Made by a program: the position numbers and the translations under genes. Under the pieces are notes generated by a model that saw nothing but the letters and a program-made list of their open reading frames with translations, was not told the origin of the DNA and did not search any database. A stretch of 64,000 nt of DNA. It comes from Utricularia gibba. Taxonomy: Eukaryota > Streptophyta > Magnoliopsida > Lamiales > Lentibulariaceae. Within the stretch, counting starts at the first letter, position 1; each line of letters starts with the position of its first letter. The stretch lies in NCBI GenBank assembly GCA_002189035.1, contig NEEC01000014.1:746501-810500 (forward strand), read 5' to 3'. Below, one piece after another: positions 1 through 11,876 of the stretch.

Positions 1-33
1 AATGAAACACTGCTGTCCATAAATTGTTTTCAG

Positions 34-3000
34 AAAGATTTAGGGGATCCAAATCCACTGGTGAGAGCATGGGCACTCCGGACAATGGCAGGTATTCGGT
101 TGCATGTCATAGCACCGCTTGTTCTGGTGGTTGTTGGAAAGTGTGCTAGAGATCCATCTGTGTATGTAAGGAAGTGTGCTGCTATTGCACTGCCCAAGTT
201 GCATGATTTGCAAGTGGAGGAACATGCTGCTACAATTGAAGAGGTGAGTCATGCAACTGCAAACTTGTCGCCCGTTCTCTCATTGTGTTTGCTTTAATCC
301 ATCTGCACACTAGAACTGTTCAAATGAAAATTCGTTGACAGGAAAAACTGTATAAATTGGCCCCTACGTAATCCAGTTAAATTTCTTTTGTTAATTGGTA
401 TCATTCACTTGGTCTTAATTGGTGATTCTCTTAACAGATCGTAGGTGTTTTGTTGAATGACAATTCTCCTGCAGTGGTTGGTGCTGCTGCTGTAGCATTC
501 ACGTCAGTTTGCCCTCATAATTTGACTCTGATTGGAAGACACTACAGAAAATTATGTGAAATCCTTACTGATGTGGAAGAATGGGGTCAGATTGCCTTAA
601 TTAGTATTCTCCTACGGTATGCAATTGCGAAGCATGGACTAGTTAGGGAGTCCATAATGTTATTTTCGAAAAGTTATAATTCAGAAAATGAGAAGTCATT
701 ACCTGACAAAGGAAAACAACCACGTGATGATGCGGAGAGTGATATAGTGGTAGAGGTAGCACATCTAGTGTCCCAAAGTTATCTAGAAGGGTCAGATAAG
801 TACTTATCTTATCCTGGTCATGTGAAATCAGACTCTCTCTATGTTGATAAGTCGCGTGTTACATCTGCAAAGACCAATGATGACATCAAAGCCTTGCTTC
901 GCTCTACATTGCCATTATTGTGGAGTTGTAATAGTGCTGTAGTCCTTTCTGCTGCTAGCGTTCACTGGATTATGGCTCCGACAGAGGATATTGTAAAAAT
1001 CGTAAAGCCTTTGCTATTTCTCTTGAGGTCGTCAAGCTACTCAAAATATGTGGTATGTTAGTATTCGTTGTAGCATCAGCTCATGAAATTCCATTTCCTA
1101 AATTCTAGTTTTTACCAACATTGTTATGTCACCCAGCTTTTGTGCTTGCTTCATGTGCAGGTCCTTTGCAATATTCAGGTCCTTGCGAAAGCAATCCCCT
1201 CTCTGTTTTCTCCGTACTTTGAAGATTTCTTCATCAGCTCTTCTGATTCGTATCAAATAAAGAACATGAAGCTAGAAATTCTTTCCTCTGTAGCAACGTA
1301 TTCAACAATATATTCTATCTTTCAGGAGTTTCAGGTTGATTTATTGTATTTCCTATTCAAAATTATCATGTTGATGATGTTAAATTAATAATTTAGATTT
1401 TTGGGGCTTGACATTTTCCACCTGAAACTGAAATTTGCTAAAGTTTGACTCTAGTTGAAATGGCTTTTACCATGGAATCGTTATTGGGATGTCTTAAGAT
1501 CATATATTAGTCTTTTCATAGGATTACATTAGAGATCCAGATAGGAGATTTGCTGCTGATGTGGTGGCAGCTATTAGCTTATGTGTGCAAAGACTCCCAG
1601 ATGTCGCTGACACTTGCTTAGAAGGACTCTTGTTTCTGGCCTTATCTGGTATTTTCTCTCTTTGCAGACTTAGCAGCAAACTGTTTCCCACCCCAATCCA
1701 TTTGTCTTCCAGTTTCACCTTTTTGATGACTATGATTTCTTAACAAAACTTCAGAATTTCCAAAGTTGGACCCGTCATCATCAGTTGAAGAAGAGATTGT
1801 ATTGGTGCAAATCATCAAATCTATCAAGGCTATCATAAAACAAGATCCTCTGAAGCATGAAAGAGTAAGTTGTCTTGCTTTGATATGCAAACTACAATGC
1901 CTATTGGCCACAAGGGTTGCGGATGATTATATGCTATGCTTGATCCATATCCTTTGAGTACCATTCCATGTTGATAAATGCTGGTGGACTAGTTTTTTTC
2001 TTATTTATGTACACAAATCCAAGAGACATATTTCTGTAGGATTTGTGTTTCAATTCATGGTTTGTTATCTCTCTGAAACCTAACTTCTTTTGAAGATTAC
2101 TGCTTGCCTTGTCCGAAGATTGGAATTGATTCGGGCTTCAGAAGCACGTGCAATGGTTATATGGATGATAGGTGAGTACTGCAACATTGGAAGCTTCCTA
2201 CCAAAGATGGTTCCCGTGGTATTAAAGTATCTTGCCAGATGCTTTCCCTTGGAAGCCATTGAAACAAAACTTCAGATTCTTATTGCTTTCATCAAGGTAA
2301 TTAGTGTCCCTAATTAGTAATGGCTGCAATATGCGCCCTTGATGAACACTAGTTTTCCTCGCAAGTTGTTTATGTGATTCTAATGGTTTGTTAACTCATG
2401 ACTTTTTTAAATTAATATGAGAGGAGCACAATGGCTTTTCAGGTTCTCCTGCGCTGTGAGGGGGAATCTGCATATGAGCTAAAAATTTTGGTAGGATATG
2501 TTCTTGAGCTAGCCTTATCTGACATGAGCTTTGATGTTCGTGACCGTGCTCGTGTGATAAAGAAAATTCATTCAACCCCAGAAATCTCCCACTCCTTTCA
2601 AAGTGAATTGAAGGACATGAATACTTTGCTTGCTGGATGCATCTTTGGAAGCGGGAGGCAATACCCTTCTTCACCAATTACTTATCGGGTTTATCTTCCT
2701 GGATCTCTTTCACAAATAGTATTTCATGCTGCTCCTGGATATGCGCCTTTACCAGAACCTTGTAGCCTTGTTGAGGAAGAGATTAGCTCGACCATGAATA
2801 GAGCAGAGGCAATTGGACTTACAGTGAATCAGACTCATCCAGAGGGAGAGGATAATTCTTATGACAGCTCAGGATCTCTTGATCAGGAAGATGCATCTGA
2901 TTATAGTTCTCGGAGTTCTGGATCTGATTCCAGGTTAAGCAGAGTATCAAGTGACACTGATGACAATAACAGTGAACTGATTCATATCTCAGATGTCGCT

Positions 3001-4422
3001 CCTGGTTCCAGTAATCACTATGAAAGCACAGAGAACAGTAATTCACAGTTGGCTGATGATGGTGTGATGTCAAACAGAGCGCTTGAATTATGGCTGAATG
3101 AAAACCCTAGTTCAAGCCAAAAGCCAGTTGATACTGTTCACGTTGCACGGCCATTAGCAAGGTTCTCACTTAAGAACATAGGGCAGCTGGTTAAACCTGT
3201 CACCTTGACACTACTTGACCATGGCAACAATAATATATTAGGTGTGAATTACATATTTTCATTCGAGGTGTCCACCATATCTAAACAGCTTGTGTGCCTG
3301 GAAATGTCCTTTAGCAACTTCTCAACAGAGCCTATATCTAATATATTTATTTCAGAAGATGTATGCAATCAAGGTCCAGATGCACTGGACACATCAAAGC
3401 CATCAAAGGAAAGGTGCGTTGAATTAATAATTTATAGTTCATCCATATCCTGGAATTTGTACTCTGCTCCTGCTATCAGTTTTTTTGTTTTTTTTTTGTG
3501 GCACTTTCTTTGCCCGTTCTTTCCTCTAATTTTTGAAAGTATAAAAATCTGAGGTGTATGATCTTTTCAGCATAATCTTGTGTAGAACAGATTTTATAAT
3601 AATCAAATGAAATTATGCAGTCTTTTGTATTTCCTAGTGATGTTGCAACAACAGTACACATGGCCAAGATAGATGAGATTGCTCCTGGCCAGACAACCTC
3701 CAGATTGCTCCAGGTTCGCTTTGAGCATCATTTGCTACCGCTGGAATTGATGCTATGGCATGATGGAAATAAGCAACCAGTGAAGTTACGACCCAATATC
3801 GGCTATTTTATCAAACCGCTACCTATGGATTCTGAAGCATTTGCAACCCAAGTGTCCAGACTTACTGGGATGTTCGAATGCACACGAAGGTCAACTTTAA
3901 ATACTCATTCCATTGCATTACTTCAATTATATGCGGTTCACTTTGCTAAACTGATTTGGAAAGCCAAATTATTACCTGTCGTTGCACTGCCATATTTTGT
4001 ATGAGGAAGCCACACCAGTTACTTTGAGTTGCAGATCTTCCTTCCCTTACTCCCCTCCTATCTGCAACAGTTTTTCCTTCAAGGGTCACATTGGGCGGTT
4101 ACATGACGAGGACAAAGGCGCCCAGATGAAGGATGATGTTCTAATGATATGCGAGAAGCTGGCAGTGAAGATGCTCAGCAACGCAAATGTGTTTCTCGTG
4201 TCCGTGGACATGCCCGTTGCTGCCACTCTCAATGATTTAACCGGACTGTGCCTGCGCTTCAGTAGTGAGATCCTCAGCAGCTCACTTCCGTGTCTCATCA
4301 CGCTCACTCTCGAAGGTACGTCTTCTGAACCTCTTCAAGTACTGGTGCGCATCAACTGCGAAGAAACCGTCTTTGCGTTGAACCTCCTGAACAGAGTTGT
4401 CAGTTTCCTTGCTGAGAGCTAG
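34..4422 (+). CDS. AP3B: AP-3 complex subunit beta (beta-adaptin), 5' end outside the window
   Basis: Large subunit of the AP-3 adaptor complex, which sorts cargo from Golgi/endosomes to the vacuole; the Arabidopsis homologue is PAT2. The window opens in an intron. Visible exons: 34-243, 438-1052, 1161-1334, 1522-1648, 1755-1864, 2096-2296, 2443-3413, 3638-3889 and 4071-4422; all junctions keep one frame to the stop TAG. The adaptin N-terminal (HEAT) part is recognisable from PNPLVRAWALRTMAGI and VYVRKCAAIALPKLHDL. A Ser/Asp-rich hinge follows (about 2820-3110), then the beta-3 ear/C-terminal region (LARFSLKNIGQLVKPVTLTL, LVSVDMPVAATLND). For the last exon I preferred the acceptor at 4070 to those at 4034 and 4083 because it gives TRSFSFKGHIGRL in frame and resembles the family. 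No internal stop or frameshift is seen. The family call is secure; the start codon and first exons are missing. Confidence 0.93.
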
Positions 4423-5375
4423 TGAGAGTAGCAATGGAGATTCTTGTATGATGAATGTGCGTATGTTCTCGTTCCATTGCACGTTTTTTTCTGGGTTCCT
4501 TCTCTGGGTTGGTCTCGATTCGGACCTCGCCCGGGGACTGGGCTTGGATTTGACTTGAACTCGGATCCGAATACATTTGATCGAGTACAATTAATTTAAT
4601 ACTCCTAAACACAGGTGCATGTAGACTGTAGTGATGGGTTTATATTATAATATTAAATTATGCATTAATTAAATAATATTAAGTTGACTATATTCACATC
4701 ATATTAAAATTAATTTTATTTTATATAATTTGAAATATAACTTCAAAATGATTTCATTGAATTCTCATTTTCATTCTTATTTATATTTTTTTCCCAATTT
4801 TCTTTTAGTTTTAGGGCTTAGAAGCATTGAGTGTGAAATGTATTGCATAAAGTAGCATTATATATATTATTGTCATTTATAATAAAAATATGTTTTTCAT
4901 TTTATAATTTATTTTAAAATTATGGAATATCATTTTTATTTTATATCTTGTTCTTATTTTTCAAAAATTGATCTTGAAACAAAACATAGTTTTAACGAAT
5001 ATACTCTTCCTGTAACGTGTGTTTGTGGGAAGGGAGAAGGGAAAACAACGTTCTGTCTAATTGAAAGTAAACCCTATGAATATGCGGTTAGATTGAATAC
5101 AAAAAGATTCCCCCTAACTCTCCCGAGGTGGAGTATCTCTACAGTTTTTAATTGGATCAGCATGCAGACATACTCCTTTCAAAACTCTGCAAGGCCATCG
5201 TCCCCATGAATTGTCAACTTCCATTTACGAACCAGCAGCTGTGGTTATTTTAAAACCAGGCTCCAGTCCCAGGTGAACTCTTAATCTCATGCCATCCCCC
5301 GCATTCCAAGGAGTATTCTTGTTATTTCTCTGCCCTTTGCGGCGGCGCGTGGCCAGAGATAATCATCCATCACAC
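4423..5375. other. AT-rich intergenic region
   Basis: From the stop of the AP-3 beta gene to the glycosyltransferase start. It holds the AP-3 beta 3'UTR, then about 300 bp of very AT-rich DNA (4620-4930) of the kind left by decayed non-coding repeats. A 37-base stretch at 4711-4747 resembles, in inverted orientation, 30424-30460. No coding exon is supported here; the short ORF at 4922-5209 has no recognisable protein features. Confidence 0.6.
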
Positions 5376-6887
5376 ATGGATGCCCCACGCGGCGCCTTAA
5401 GGACTGCCGTCTCCGTCGCTGTCCTCTTCTCCCTTTCGTTCGGCTTCTACTCCTTTCTCCTGCGCTCCGTTGACAGGCCAGCTCGTCCCTTATATCCTGC
5501 CGAGAGAAACGACACCGATTCTCCCACCGACATTTCGCACATCGTGTTCGGCATCGGAGGCTCGGTCGATACGTGGGCGACGCGCGGACGATACGTGAAC
5601 CTGTGGTGGGCACCGCAGTGCACACGCGGATACGTCTTCTTCGAGAGGCACCCCCCCGACAACCATACCAGCCGCACCTCCTCCATCAGTTACCGCGTGT
5701 CCTCAAACTGGACACGGTTCCCCCACACCGGCGGCTCGGACTCTGCTGTGCGGCTTGCGCGCGTTATCGTCGACTTGTTCGCGCTGAAGCTCGAGAACGT
5801 GCGGTGGTTCGTGATGGGTGACGACGACACCGTGTTCTTCCCGGAGAATCTCGCTGCGGTTCTCGGGAAATACGATCACCGCCGCATGATGTACATCGGC
5901 GGTAACTCAGAGAGCGTGGAGCAGAACGTGATGCATGCCTACGGAATGGCGTTCGGCGGCGGTGGGTTCGCGGTTAGTTACCCGCTGGCGGCGAGGCTGT
6001 CCGAGGAGATGGACGGTTGCCTGGATAGGTACCATTATCTGTACGGCTCAGATGCAAGGGTCTGGGCATGCGTAGCGGAACTGGGTGTGCAGCTCACCCG
6101 AGAACCCGGCTTCCATCAGGTAATCTTCAAAATTCTCTGCATATTTCGCATCTTAAATGACCAAACAAATCATGAACTCAGATGGACATAAACGGAGACC
6201 CATTCGGCCTCCTGGCTGCCCATCCATTGGCACCACTGGTTTCCCTTCACCACGTGGATCACATCAGCCCACTGTTCCCAAATCACACCCAGTTGGCGTC
6301 ACTCGGAAAACTCCTCACGGCGCACGACGCCGATCCCTCCCGGACTCTACAGCACTGCTTCTGCTACTCCCCAACGACTGGTCTGTCTCCGTTTCCTGGG
6401 GCTACGCCGTTCAAATACACCCGTTCCTGATCCCGCCCCACGAGCTAGAGACCCCGTTGCAGACGTTTCACACCTGGAGGAGCTGGCAACCTCAGCCCTT
6501 CACCTTTAACACTCGCCCCGTCAGCCCCGACCCTTGCCGGCGACCGGTCGTATTCTACCTCCAGTCCACCCAGAGCCTGCCCGGTGCACGTACCACGGTT
6601 ACAGAGTATAGGAAGATCTTGGTGGAGGCGGCGGCGGTGCAGGGGTGCAACCAGAGCTATGCTGAGGCTTTCGCTGTGGAGAAGGTGGTCGTCATAGCTC
6701 CCTTGATGGACCCCCATGAGTGGGATCAGGTTGGTTCTTCATCCCATTTTCACCCTGCTGTATTACTCCCCGAGCACGATGACTAGTTTGATGGTCGTAC
6801 ACGCAGAGCCCCCGGAGACACCGTTGCCAGATTGTCAGTTCACTGCAAAGCTCTCTCAGGATCAGAATCACGCAGTGGAACAACTGA
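5376..6887 (+). CDS. DUF604-type glycosyltransferase (Fringe-like), frameshifted by one base
   Basis: Plant DUF604 proteins are type II Golgi glycosyltransferases related to Fringe/beta-1,3-galactosyltransferases; the sugar added is not known from sequence. Exons: 5376-6119, 6182-6729 and 6807-6887, with introns of 62 and 77 bases. The start at 5376 gives a short basic tail followed by a membrane anchor (AVSVAVLFSLSFGFYSFLL); an upstream in-frame ATG at 5289 is possible. The metal-binding DxD is in GDDDTVFF, with HAYGMAFGGGGFAVSYPLAA and YGSDARVWAC downstream as in the family. In exon 2 the frame changes at a C-run (6369-6372): one more C would join CFCYSP to NDWSVSVSWGY, and the rest then reads to a normal end (PRRHRCQIVSSLQ). 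With that base the protein is 457 residues. As written, translation stops at 6430. GC content is higher than in neighbouring genes. Confidence 0.85.
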
Positions 6888-7000
6888 ATGTTCAGACTCG
6901 AATGAGCATTGAAAATGGCATAGTTACACGTCATTAATAGCGTTTAATAAATTATTATTATTATTTTATCTAAATGCAATCGCACGGAATAATTTTAAAG

Positions 7001-7058
7001 CTTGGGCTTCTAGTTAGACGGAAACCTGAAGCCCAATTAGAGATGAGTGTCTGGCCCA
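7001..7058 (+). promoter_or_regulatory. site II (TGGGCY-type) cluster upstream of the RBR gene
   Basis: TTGGGC at 7002-7007, GCCCAA at 7031-7036 and GGCCCA at 7053-7058 lie within 112 bases of the start codon at 7113. Plant site II elements are common in promoters of growth-related genes. The match is by motif only. Confidence 0.35.
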
Positions 7059-7112
7059 ATTTCTGAAGATTAAATTTTAAATTCATATTCGGGAGCGGTT
7101 GAAGTTCCGTAA

Positions 7113-8899
7113 ATGTCGATCCCCGCGGCGTTTGGAGATTCTGACGTTGGCGAATTGCAAGCCATCGCCGCAGAGCAGTGCGGTGAAATCATGGCTGCGA
7201 AGGCCGTCGAGGATGACCTTAACTTCGCGTACGAGCTCCAACTTCAGGAAGCCATCAATGCTTCGCTTTCGGCGTCACAACAGCAACCACTTGTCGATGA
7301 TGATCCACGGCCGCCGAACTCTGGAGAAGCGTCTGGATTTATCGACGCTTTGTCGGAGGAAGTCCAGAAATTCCGGCGTGAACTGGAAGATCAAACCTTT
7401 TCTGAGACTGAGTTCAAGAAATTGAAGACTGAAATTCAACTCCGGAATCACGATTACCAAGTGGCGCGGGAAATCTATGAAATGGAGGATGATGATTGGG
7501 AGGAATGGGGCGATAATTTTGAGCGTCCCTTTGGAGAGGGCAGCACATCTAGTGTTTCGTCAGAGGGTGAGTTTAGGGTTTATTTTAAGGGTTCTCTGGA
7601 TTCCCAGACATCGAATGGGGTTCCATTGGCTGGTGTTGGCGTTGCTGTATGCGATTCGAGGGACGTTTTATTGTTTGAAATGCGAAAGCCGATTGTGCCC
7701 GGAAACAAAAGCCAGGTAGAACTGATGGCTCTGCTCGAGGCCATGACTATATCTTTTGATCTGGAATTGAAGAGTATTGTACTGTACTTCAGCTGCTTCG
7801 CGATTTACAATTATGTGAGTGCTTGACAGTATATGCATACTCGCAGTTTTGTTTTTTTTCTCATACAACTGTTGCTTGCTTTGTATTCTATTCCACTGCT
7901 ACTTGGATATCGTAGGTAAATCGGTCATGGAGGCCTAAACAGCGAAAACTTTCAGATTTAGTTGATCAAATTACCCTCTTTCGCCGGAAGTTCACATCCT
8001 GCAGATCAGTTCTTGTGCCTGGAAATGAAATAAAGTATGCATTTAAGCTAGCTAGAGAAGCTGTAGTTTCTCAGGTGATGAAGGCTGCTGCTGAGTCGAG
8101 CACTCCGGGGAAGCCTCGTGAGACCTGTGTTATTTGCATGGAATAAGTGGCTCTAGAGCACATCTTTTTCATTGAAAAATGTCTGCACCGATACTGCACA
8201 CCATGTATGCGGCAGCATGTGGAAGTTAAACTTCACCAGGGAATGCTGCCCAATTGTCCCCATGATGACTGCACCACTACCCTTACTTTGGAAAGCTGTA
8301 GCAAATTCTTGACACCAAAGTTGCAGGGAATCATGGAGCAGCGTTTGTTGGAGGATTCCATTCCTGTTACAGACAAAGTCTACTGCCTTTATCCCAAATG
8401 CTCTGCTTTAATGTCCATGAAAGATTTTGCCGGAAGTTCGAAGACCTCTGAGATATGGGCATCATTCAGAAGGTGCACGAAATGCGATCGCGGTTTCTGC
8501 CTAAACTGCAGAGTCCCTTGGCATGACAACATGACTTGCTCCAAGTACAGGACGGGAAATCCCCTCCCCCTTCAGGAAGATGCGAGGTTGAAGAACATGG
8601 CTCGCAGACACAGGTGGCGCCAATGTGTCAAATGCAAGCATATGATTGAACTAGCAGCTGGCTGTTACCACATTACTTGCAGGTAAAATTATCAATGCCA
8701 TGTTTGACATCCTTGAAGCCGTCTCTTTCGTGCTGATGCCATGGTTCGTTCCTGCAGATGTGGACACGAATTTTGCTATACTTGCGAAGCACAGTATATA
8801 AAAGGAAAGGCAACCTGCAAATGCCCCCTTTGGAATGAAAATAACATCTGGCAGGGCGATGAAGATGAAGATGAAGATGACGATGATACCTTCTTTTGA
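7113..8899 (+). CDS. RNase H-like/RBR-type E3 ubiquitin ligase with an in-frame stop in RING1
   Basis: Exons 7113-7814, 7916-8682 and 8758-8899 join in frame. The N-terminal part has an acidic/coiled region, then a reverse-transcriptase-associated RNase H-like fold (RVT_3 type: FRVYFKGSLD, AGVGVAVCDSR, VELMALLEAM), an architecture known in plant RBR proteins. The RBR module follows: RING1 (CVICME, then CLHRYCTPCMRQHVE), IBR (VYCLYPKCSALM, CTKCDRGFCLNCRVPWH) and RING2 (CVKCKHMIELAAGCYHITC, CGHEFCY), where the Cys of YHITC would be catalytic. The tail is acidic (DEDEDEDDDD). RING1 is interrupted by TAA at 8144-8146, directly after CVICME, while the frame stays open on both sides. As written, the product is 310 residues with no ligase domain. 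Without the stop it would be about 536 residues. This is either a recent pseudogene, a read error, or a truncated RNase H-like protein. Confidence 0.8.
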
Positions 8900-9231
8900 G
8901 GAACATCTAGGAGTGGTAAAAAAAACCTGAAAATAGGGAAGGTAATTCGGGTTTTGCTCTACAGCTGTTTTTGTATTGGGGGTGAGGTGGGGGCAGTCCC
9001 CCCTCAGCCCCCTCACGTGTGGTTTTTGTCGGTGCGCACGTGTGCATGGAAACCGTTGGAACAGATTCTGGGGCTACTGTAGATAGTTTTATTATATTAA
9101 AATTTTAAAATAATATTTTCCATCTTTTTCTCGTTTCGGAATATTGGTTTGATATTTAATGAATTTATTTTTTATAATCGATATATTTGAAAAAAGAAAT
9201 TGATACTATTTAAAGAGTTAGGAAAAATAGT
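8900..9231. other. 3' flank with GC-rich imperfect hairpin, then AT-rich spacer
   Basis: Downstream of the RBR stop there is a G-rich then C-rich segment (about 8979-9016) whose halves can pair (GTGAGG...CCCTCAC around a short loop). It is followed by AT-rich DNA with no coding signal. The hairpin could lie in the 3'UTR. Confidence 0.4.
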
Positions 9232-9256
9232 TTGGGCCGTTGACGAAATGGGCCCA
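9232..9256 (+). promoter_or_regulatory. site II elements upstream of the 79-aa gene
   Basis: TTGGGCC at 9232-9238 and the palindromic TGGGCCCA at 9249-9256 lie about 90-115 bases before the ATG at 9346. They are probably core-proximal promoter elements of that gene. Motif evidence only. Confidence 0.4.
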
Positions 9257-9345
9257 TGAGTACAACAGGCCTTGTATGCTCTTCCTTGTACAACAGCGGT
9301 TTCCGTCAAATCGTCTTCGCGGTTCGGTCTGGAAATTGGGGTACG

Positions 9346-10344
9346 ATGATCAGCATTCTTGCCCAGGTTTCCGCTTTGTATCAATGGATGGATTCCGAAA
9401 GCTAGGTTTTTTTCTTCGCCGACTATGTATGTGTCTGTAATTTGCAGGAACGTCTTTTAGGGGCGGCGCTCGGAACCGCATTTGCGTCAGCTGTGATATT
9501 TGAGCACCGTAGGAGACTCTACGAATCCATCTCGAAATTGCATCCCAAGGTACTTTTTTTTTTCGCTTCTGTGGTGGGTTTTCATTGACTTCTTCGATTT
9601 TGTGTATCTCTTGCACTTTGGCAATTGATTATTAGGTTACAGGGGCTTGTGGTTGTTTGTTGGGGCTGATGATTGTTTTCAGTTTTTTGGTGTTGTGGGC
9701 ATTGGTCACTTTGGGAATGTTACATGTGGCTTTACTGCATTCCAGAGCATACTATTGAACCATGACCTGGTTGGATCTATAAGATGAAAGTTAGTTATCG
9801 CTGTCAGAATTTAGGGTAGTTGCCCTTTGGCTTGACCCGCTTTTTTGAAATTGTATATATGATCGTCCAAATAAACCGAGGTAATTTATGATGTTAAAGG
9901 GCTTCAGATTCTATGAAAGAGCCACATGAGTAGTGTAGGCAACTTTCTCTTGAATGGTGACTCTGACCCTAGATACCTTGAAGTTATTCGATGGTGTTTC
10001 ATGTGTTCTGATATGAATAACAACTTTGTTATATATATTTGCGGGTATTCCATCTTTTGAATTGAGTGGATTGATTGTTGTCAAAGATAACTATTGCGTT
10101 CTAGAAAAGCATCCCGTAAAAACCACTTTTGTGTACAAGATGCTTGGTTTCCTTATTTTTTGGATTATTTCAATTGTTCTGTTACTTCCCAGAATAAATG
10201 TGTTGTACCCTTCTCAATCTGTTTCAGCCAAAAGAGCCTATCTTCGGTCAAAAGTCGAGACAAGAGTTTTGCCACTTGTGGAATAAGTCCGTGGACAAGG
10301 CATTTGCACCTCTCATTCAATCTCTAAGCTCACGCGGATGGTAG
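9346..10344 (+). CDS. conserved small plant protein (79 aa)
   Basis: Three exons: 9346-9366, 9448-9549 and 10228-10344. They encode MISILAQ, then ERLLGAALGTAFASAVIFEH and a basic stretch, then PKEPIFGQKSRQEFCHLWNK and a C-terminal PLIQSLSSRGW. The first half carries a short Gly/Ala-rich hydrophobic segment that could be one membrane helix. I recognise the pattern from plant genomes but know no established function; a small organelle-membrane protein is only a guess. All splice sites are canonical and all three exons are in frame. The longest intron is 678 bases. The exon structure is what makes this a gene, because no single ORF covers it. Confidence 0.7.
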
Positions 10345-10558
10345 ATTTGTACCATGAGATGTCAAAGTAATGATTACCTCATGTTTGTAATAATCATCCT
10401 GATGAATCTTTTCGACTCAGCTATTGCAAGTTAATGTTGTCACACATTAGATTGTTACTCAACATGACAATACATTTTTGTCTTTGGATAATAACTCATT
10501 TCTAGGAATTGGTGGAAGTGACCATAGACTACTGACTTGCCTTGGATCTCCACAAAAG

Positions 10559-10942
10559 TTATGCTGTTAGTGTGGCTCTCTGGGAGCCATCCAGTCGGTT
10601 CATCACCACCCGGTAAGCTCCTAGTCCTCCCAGGCATATCAGAACGAATGCAAAATACATAAAAAGGATGCCTCCAGCTCCCGGACCGTGGGCATCTGGA
10701 GATGAGGTGCTCCTGGTAGCTGGAGTAGATTGCACAGTGGAAGCAGCTGCAATGATCAAAGAATCAGAAGTGGATGAATCATAGGGGCTCGGTTGCAGGG
10801 CATTGTTGGGGTGGAAGAAGTCATATGCCGCCGGTGATATCCTCATCGGAGGTATGGTTGCTACTCCGTGCGGACGATCATCCACCCCCGCTTGTGCCAG
10901 CAAGACGAGGGAAAGAAGAGAGGACATGAGCAAGGGAGACAT
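10559..10942 (-). CDS. small secreted, single-pass membrane protein (127 aa)
   Basis: Intronless ORF. It has an N-terminal signal peptide (SPLLMSSLLSLVLLAQAG), a Pro/Ser/Thr/Ala-rich linker of about 70 residues, a C-terminal membrane helix (GGILFMYFAFVLICLGGLGA) and a short basic cytosolic tail. The linker composition recalls arabinogalactan-type cell-surface proteins, but there is no long AP/SP repeat and no GPI signal. Function is unknown. It is convergent with the upstream 79-residue gene; the gap between their stop codons is 214 bases. The reading frame, signal peptide and single helix make a real gene likely. Confidence 0.65.
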   Translation of the reverse strand: MSPLLMSSLLSLVLLAQAGVDDRPHGVATIPPMRISPAAYDFFHPNNALQPSPYDSSTSDSLIIAAASTVQSTPATRSTSSPDAHGPGAGGILFMYFAFVLICLGGLGAYRVVMNRLDGSQRATLTA

Positions 10943-11876
10943 GGTGGCTTCACTTGTCTTCCTGCAGCAGGCTAGTTATTGGAATTTATAGCTACCGTGG
11001 AAATGAATGATGATCACGCATTCTCTGCCGGTTCTCCATTGCCGAATGCCTCCACTCGGGAAAGCAATGAATCATTATTTGAATCACGCTTGGGATTCAA
11101 TCAACAGAGCCACCACCTCTGACGTGCGCCAAGTGTATCTCTTAAGGAACCAAACCCACAGGGGAGAAGATAGTGCATTCCCAGACCCAACAACGATTAA
11201 CGTGCCCAACAGTCAGTGATCTCAGCTCAGGGCCCTTTGTTGCACTTGAAATTTGGGTCCCAAGTTCAAAACGAACCGAGCACCCACCGCCGATGGCTCG
11301 AACCAGAGTTCAGAAAACTATCGTGCGTTTACATTGCATCCGCATTGTGCTTTTCATACTCCTAATGCATGTGATGAGTGTCAACTATCGGCAGGCAACA
11401 ACATTATTCTTTCCGCACCAAGGAATGATAGAAAAAAAACAAAAAAGAAACGCTACAACTACTACACAAGCATTGCTATCGCTGCTACTACATTACACAT
11501 GTGTTTCAGTTCAGTTCTGCTAGACAAACAAGAAGAGGGTCGAGTCGAATCCGATTGGATCGGATCGGGTCGGATTGAATCAAGCAAACTACAAGATCAG
11601 GAGCCTAACCAAAAATGTGACACAAAGTTGGTCATCTGGAGTACCTGGGAACCCAGCCCTGGCCTTCCCCGGACCCGCTTCCTCAAGACGAAATTATGAT
11701 GGAGAAGCCAGCCCAAGAAGCACCAAAGTTGACCTGCGATATCAATACCAAACAGAGGTTTCAAAACCAGGGCAGAGGGAACCACTATGGCTAATCCGAT
11801 CGGAGTAATGAAAAATGGTCAGAGCCAGTTTCCCAGTTCAAATAGTCTTGTACATACTCAACAATGAACAACTTAA
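10943..11876. other. intergenic: promoter of the small membrane protein and 3' flank of ESP4
   Basis: Both flanking genes are on the minus strand, so this stretch should hold the 3'UTR of the symplekin gene and the promoter of the 127-residue protein. Several plus-strand ORFs of 60-148 codons occur, but they show no conserved motif, no splice structure and a biased composition. I see no coding gene. Confidence 0.5.

Noticed and set aside
4035-4083. Alternative acceptors (4034 and 4083) for the last AP-3 beta exon
   Set aside because: Acceptor 4083 breaks the frame, and acceptor 4034 adds 12 residues without family resemblance; 4070 gives the best match.
5287-5821. Other-frame ORFs over the glycosyltransferase
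   Set aside because: Shadows of a GC-rich exon; the DxD-containing frame is the coding one.
11173-11808. Overlapping plus-strand ORFs up to 148 codons downstream of ESP4
   Set aside because: No motif, no splice continuity and low-complexity composition; the region fits a 3'UTR/promoter.
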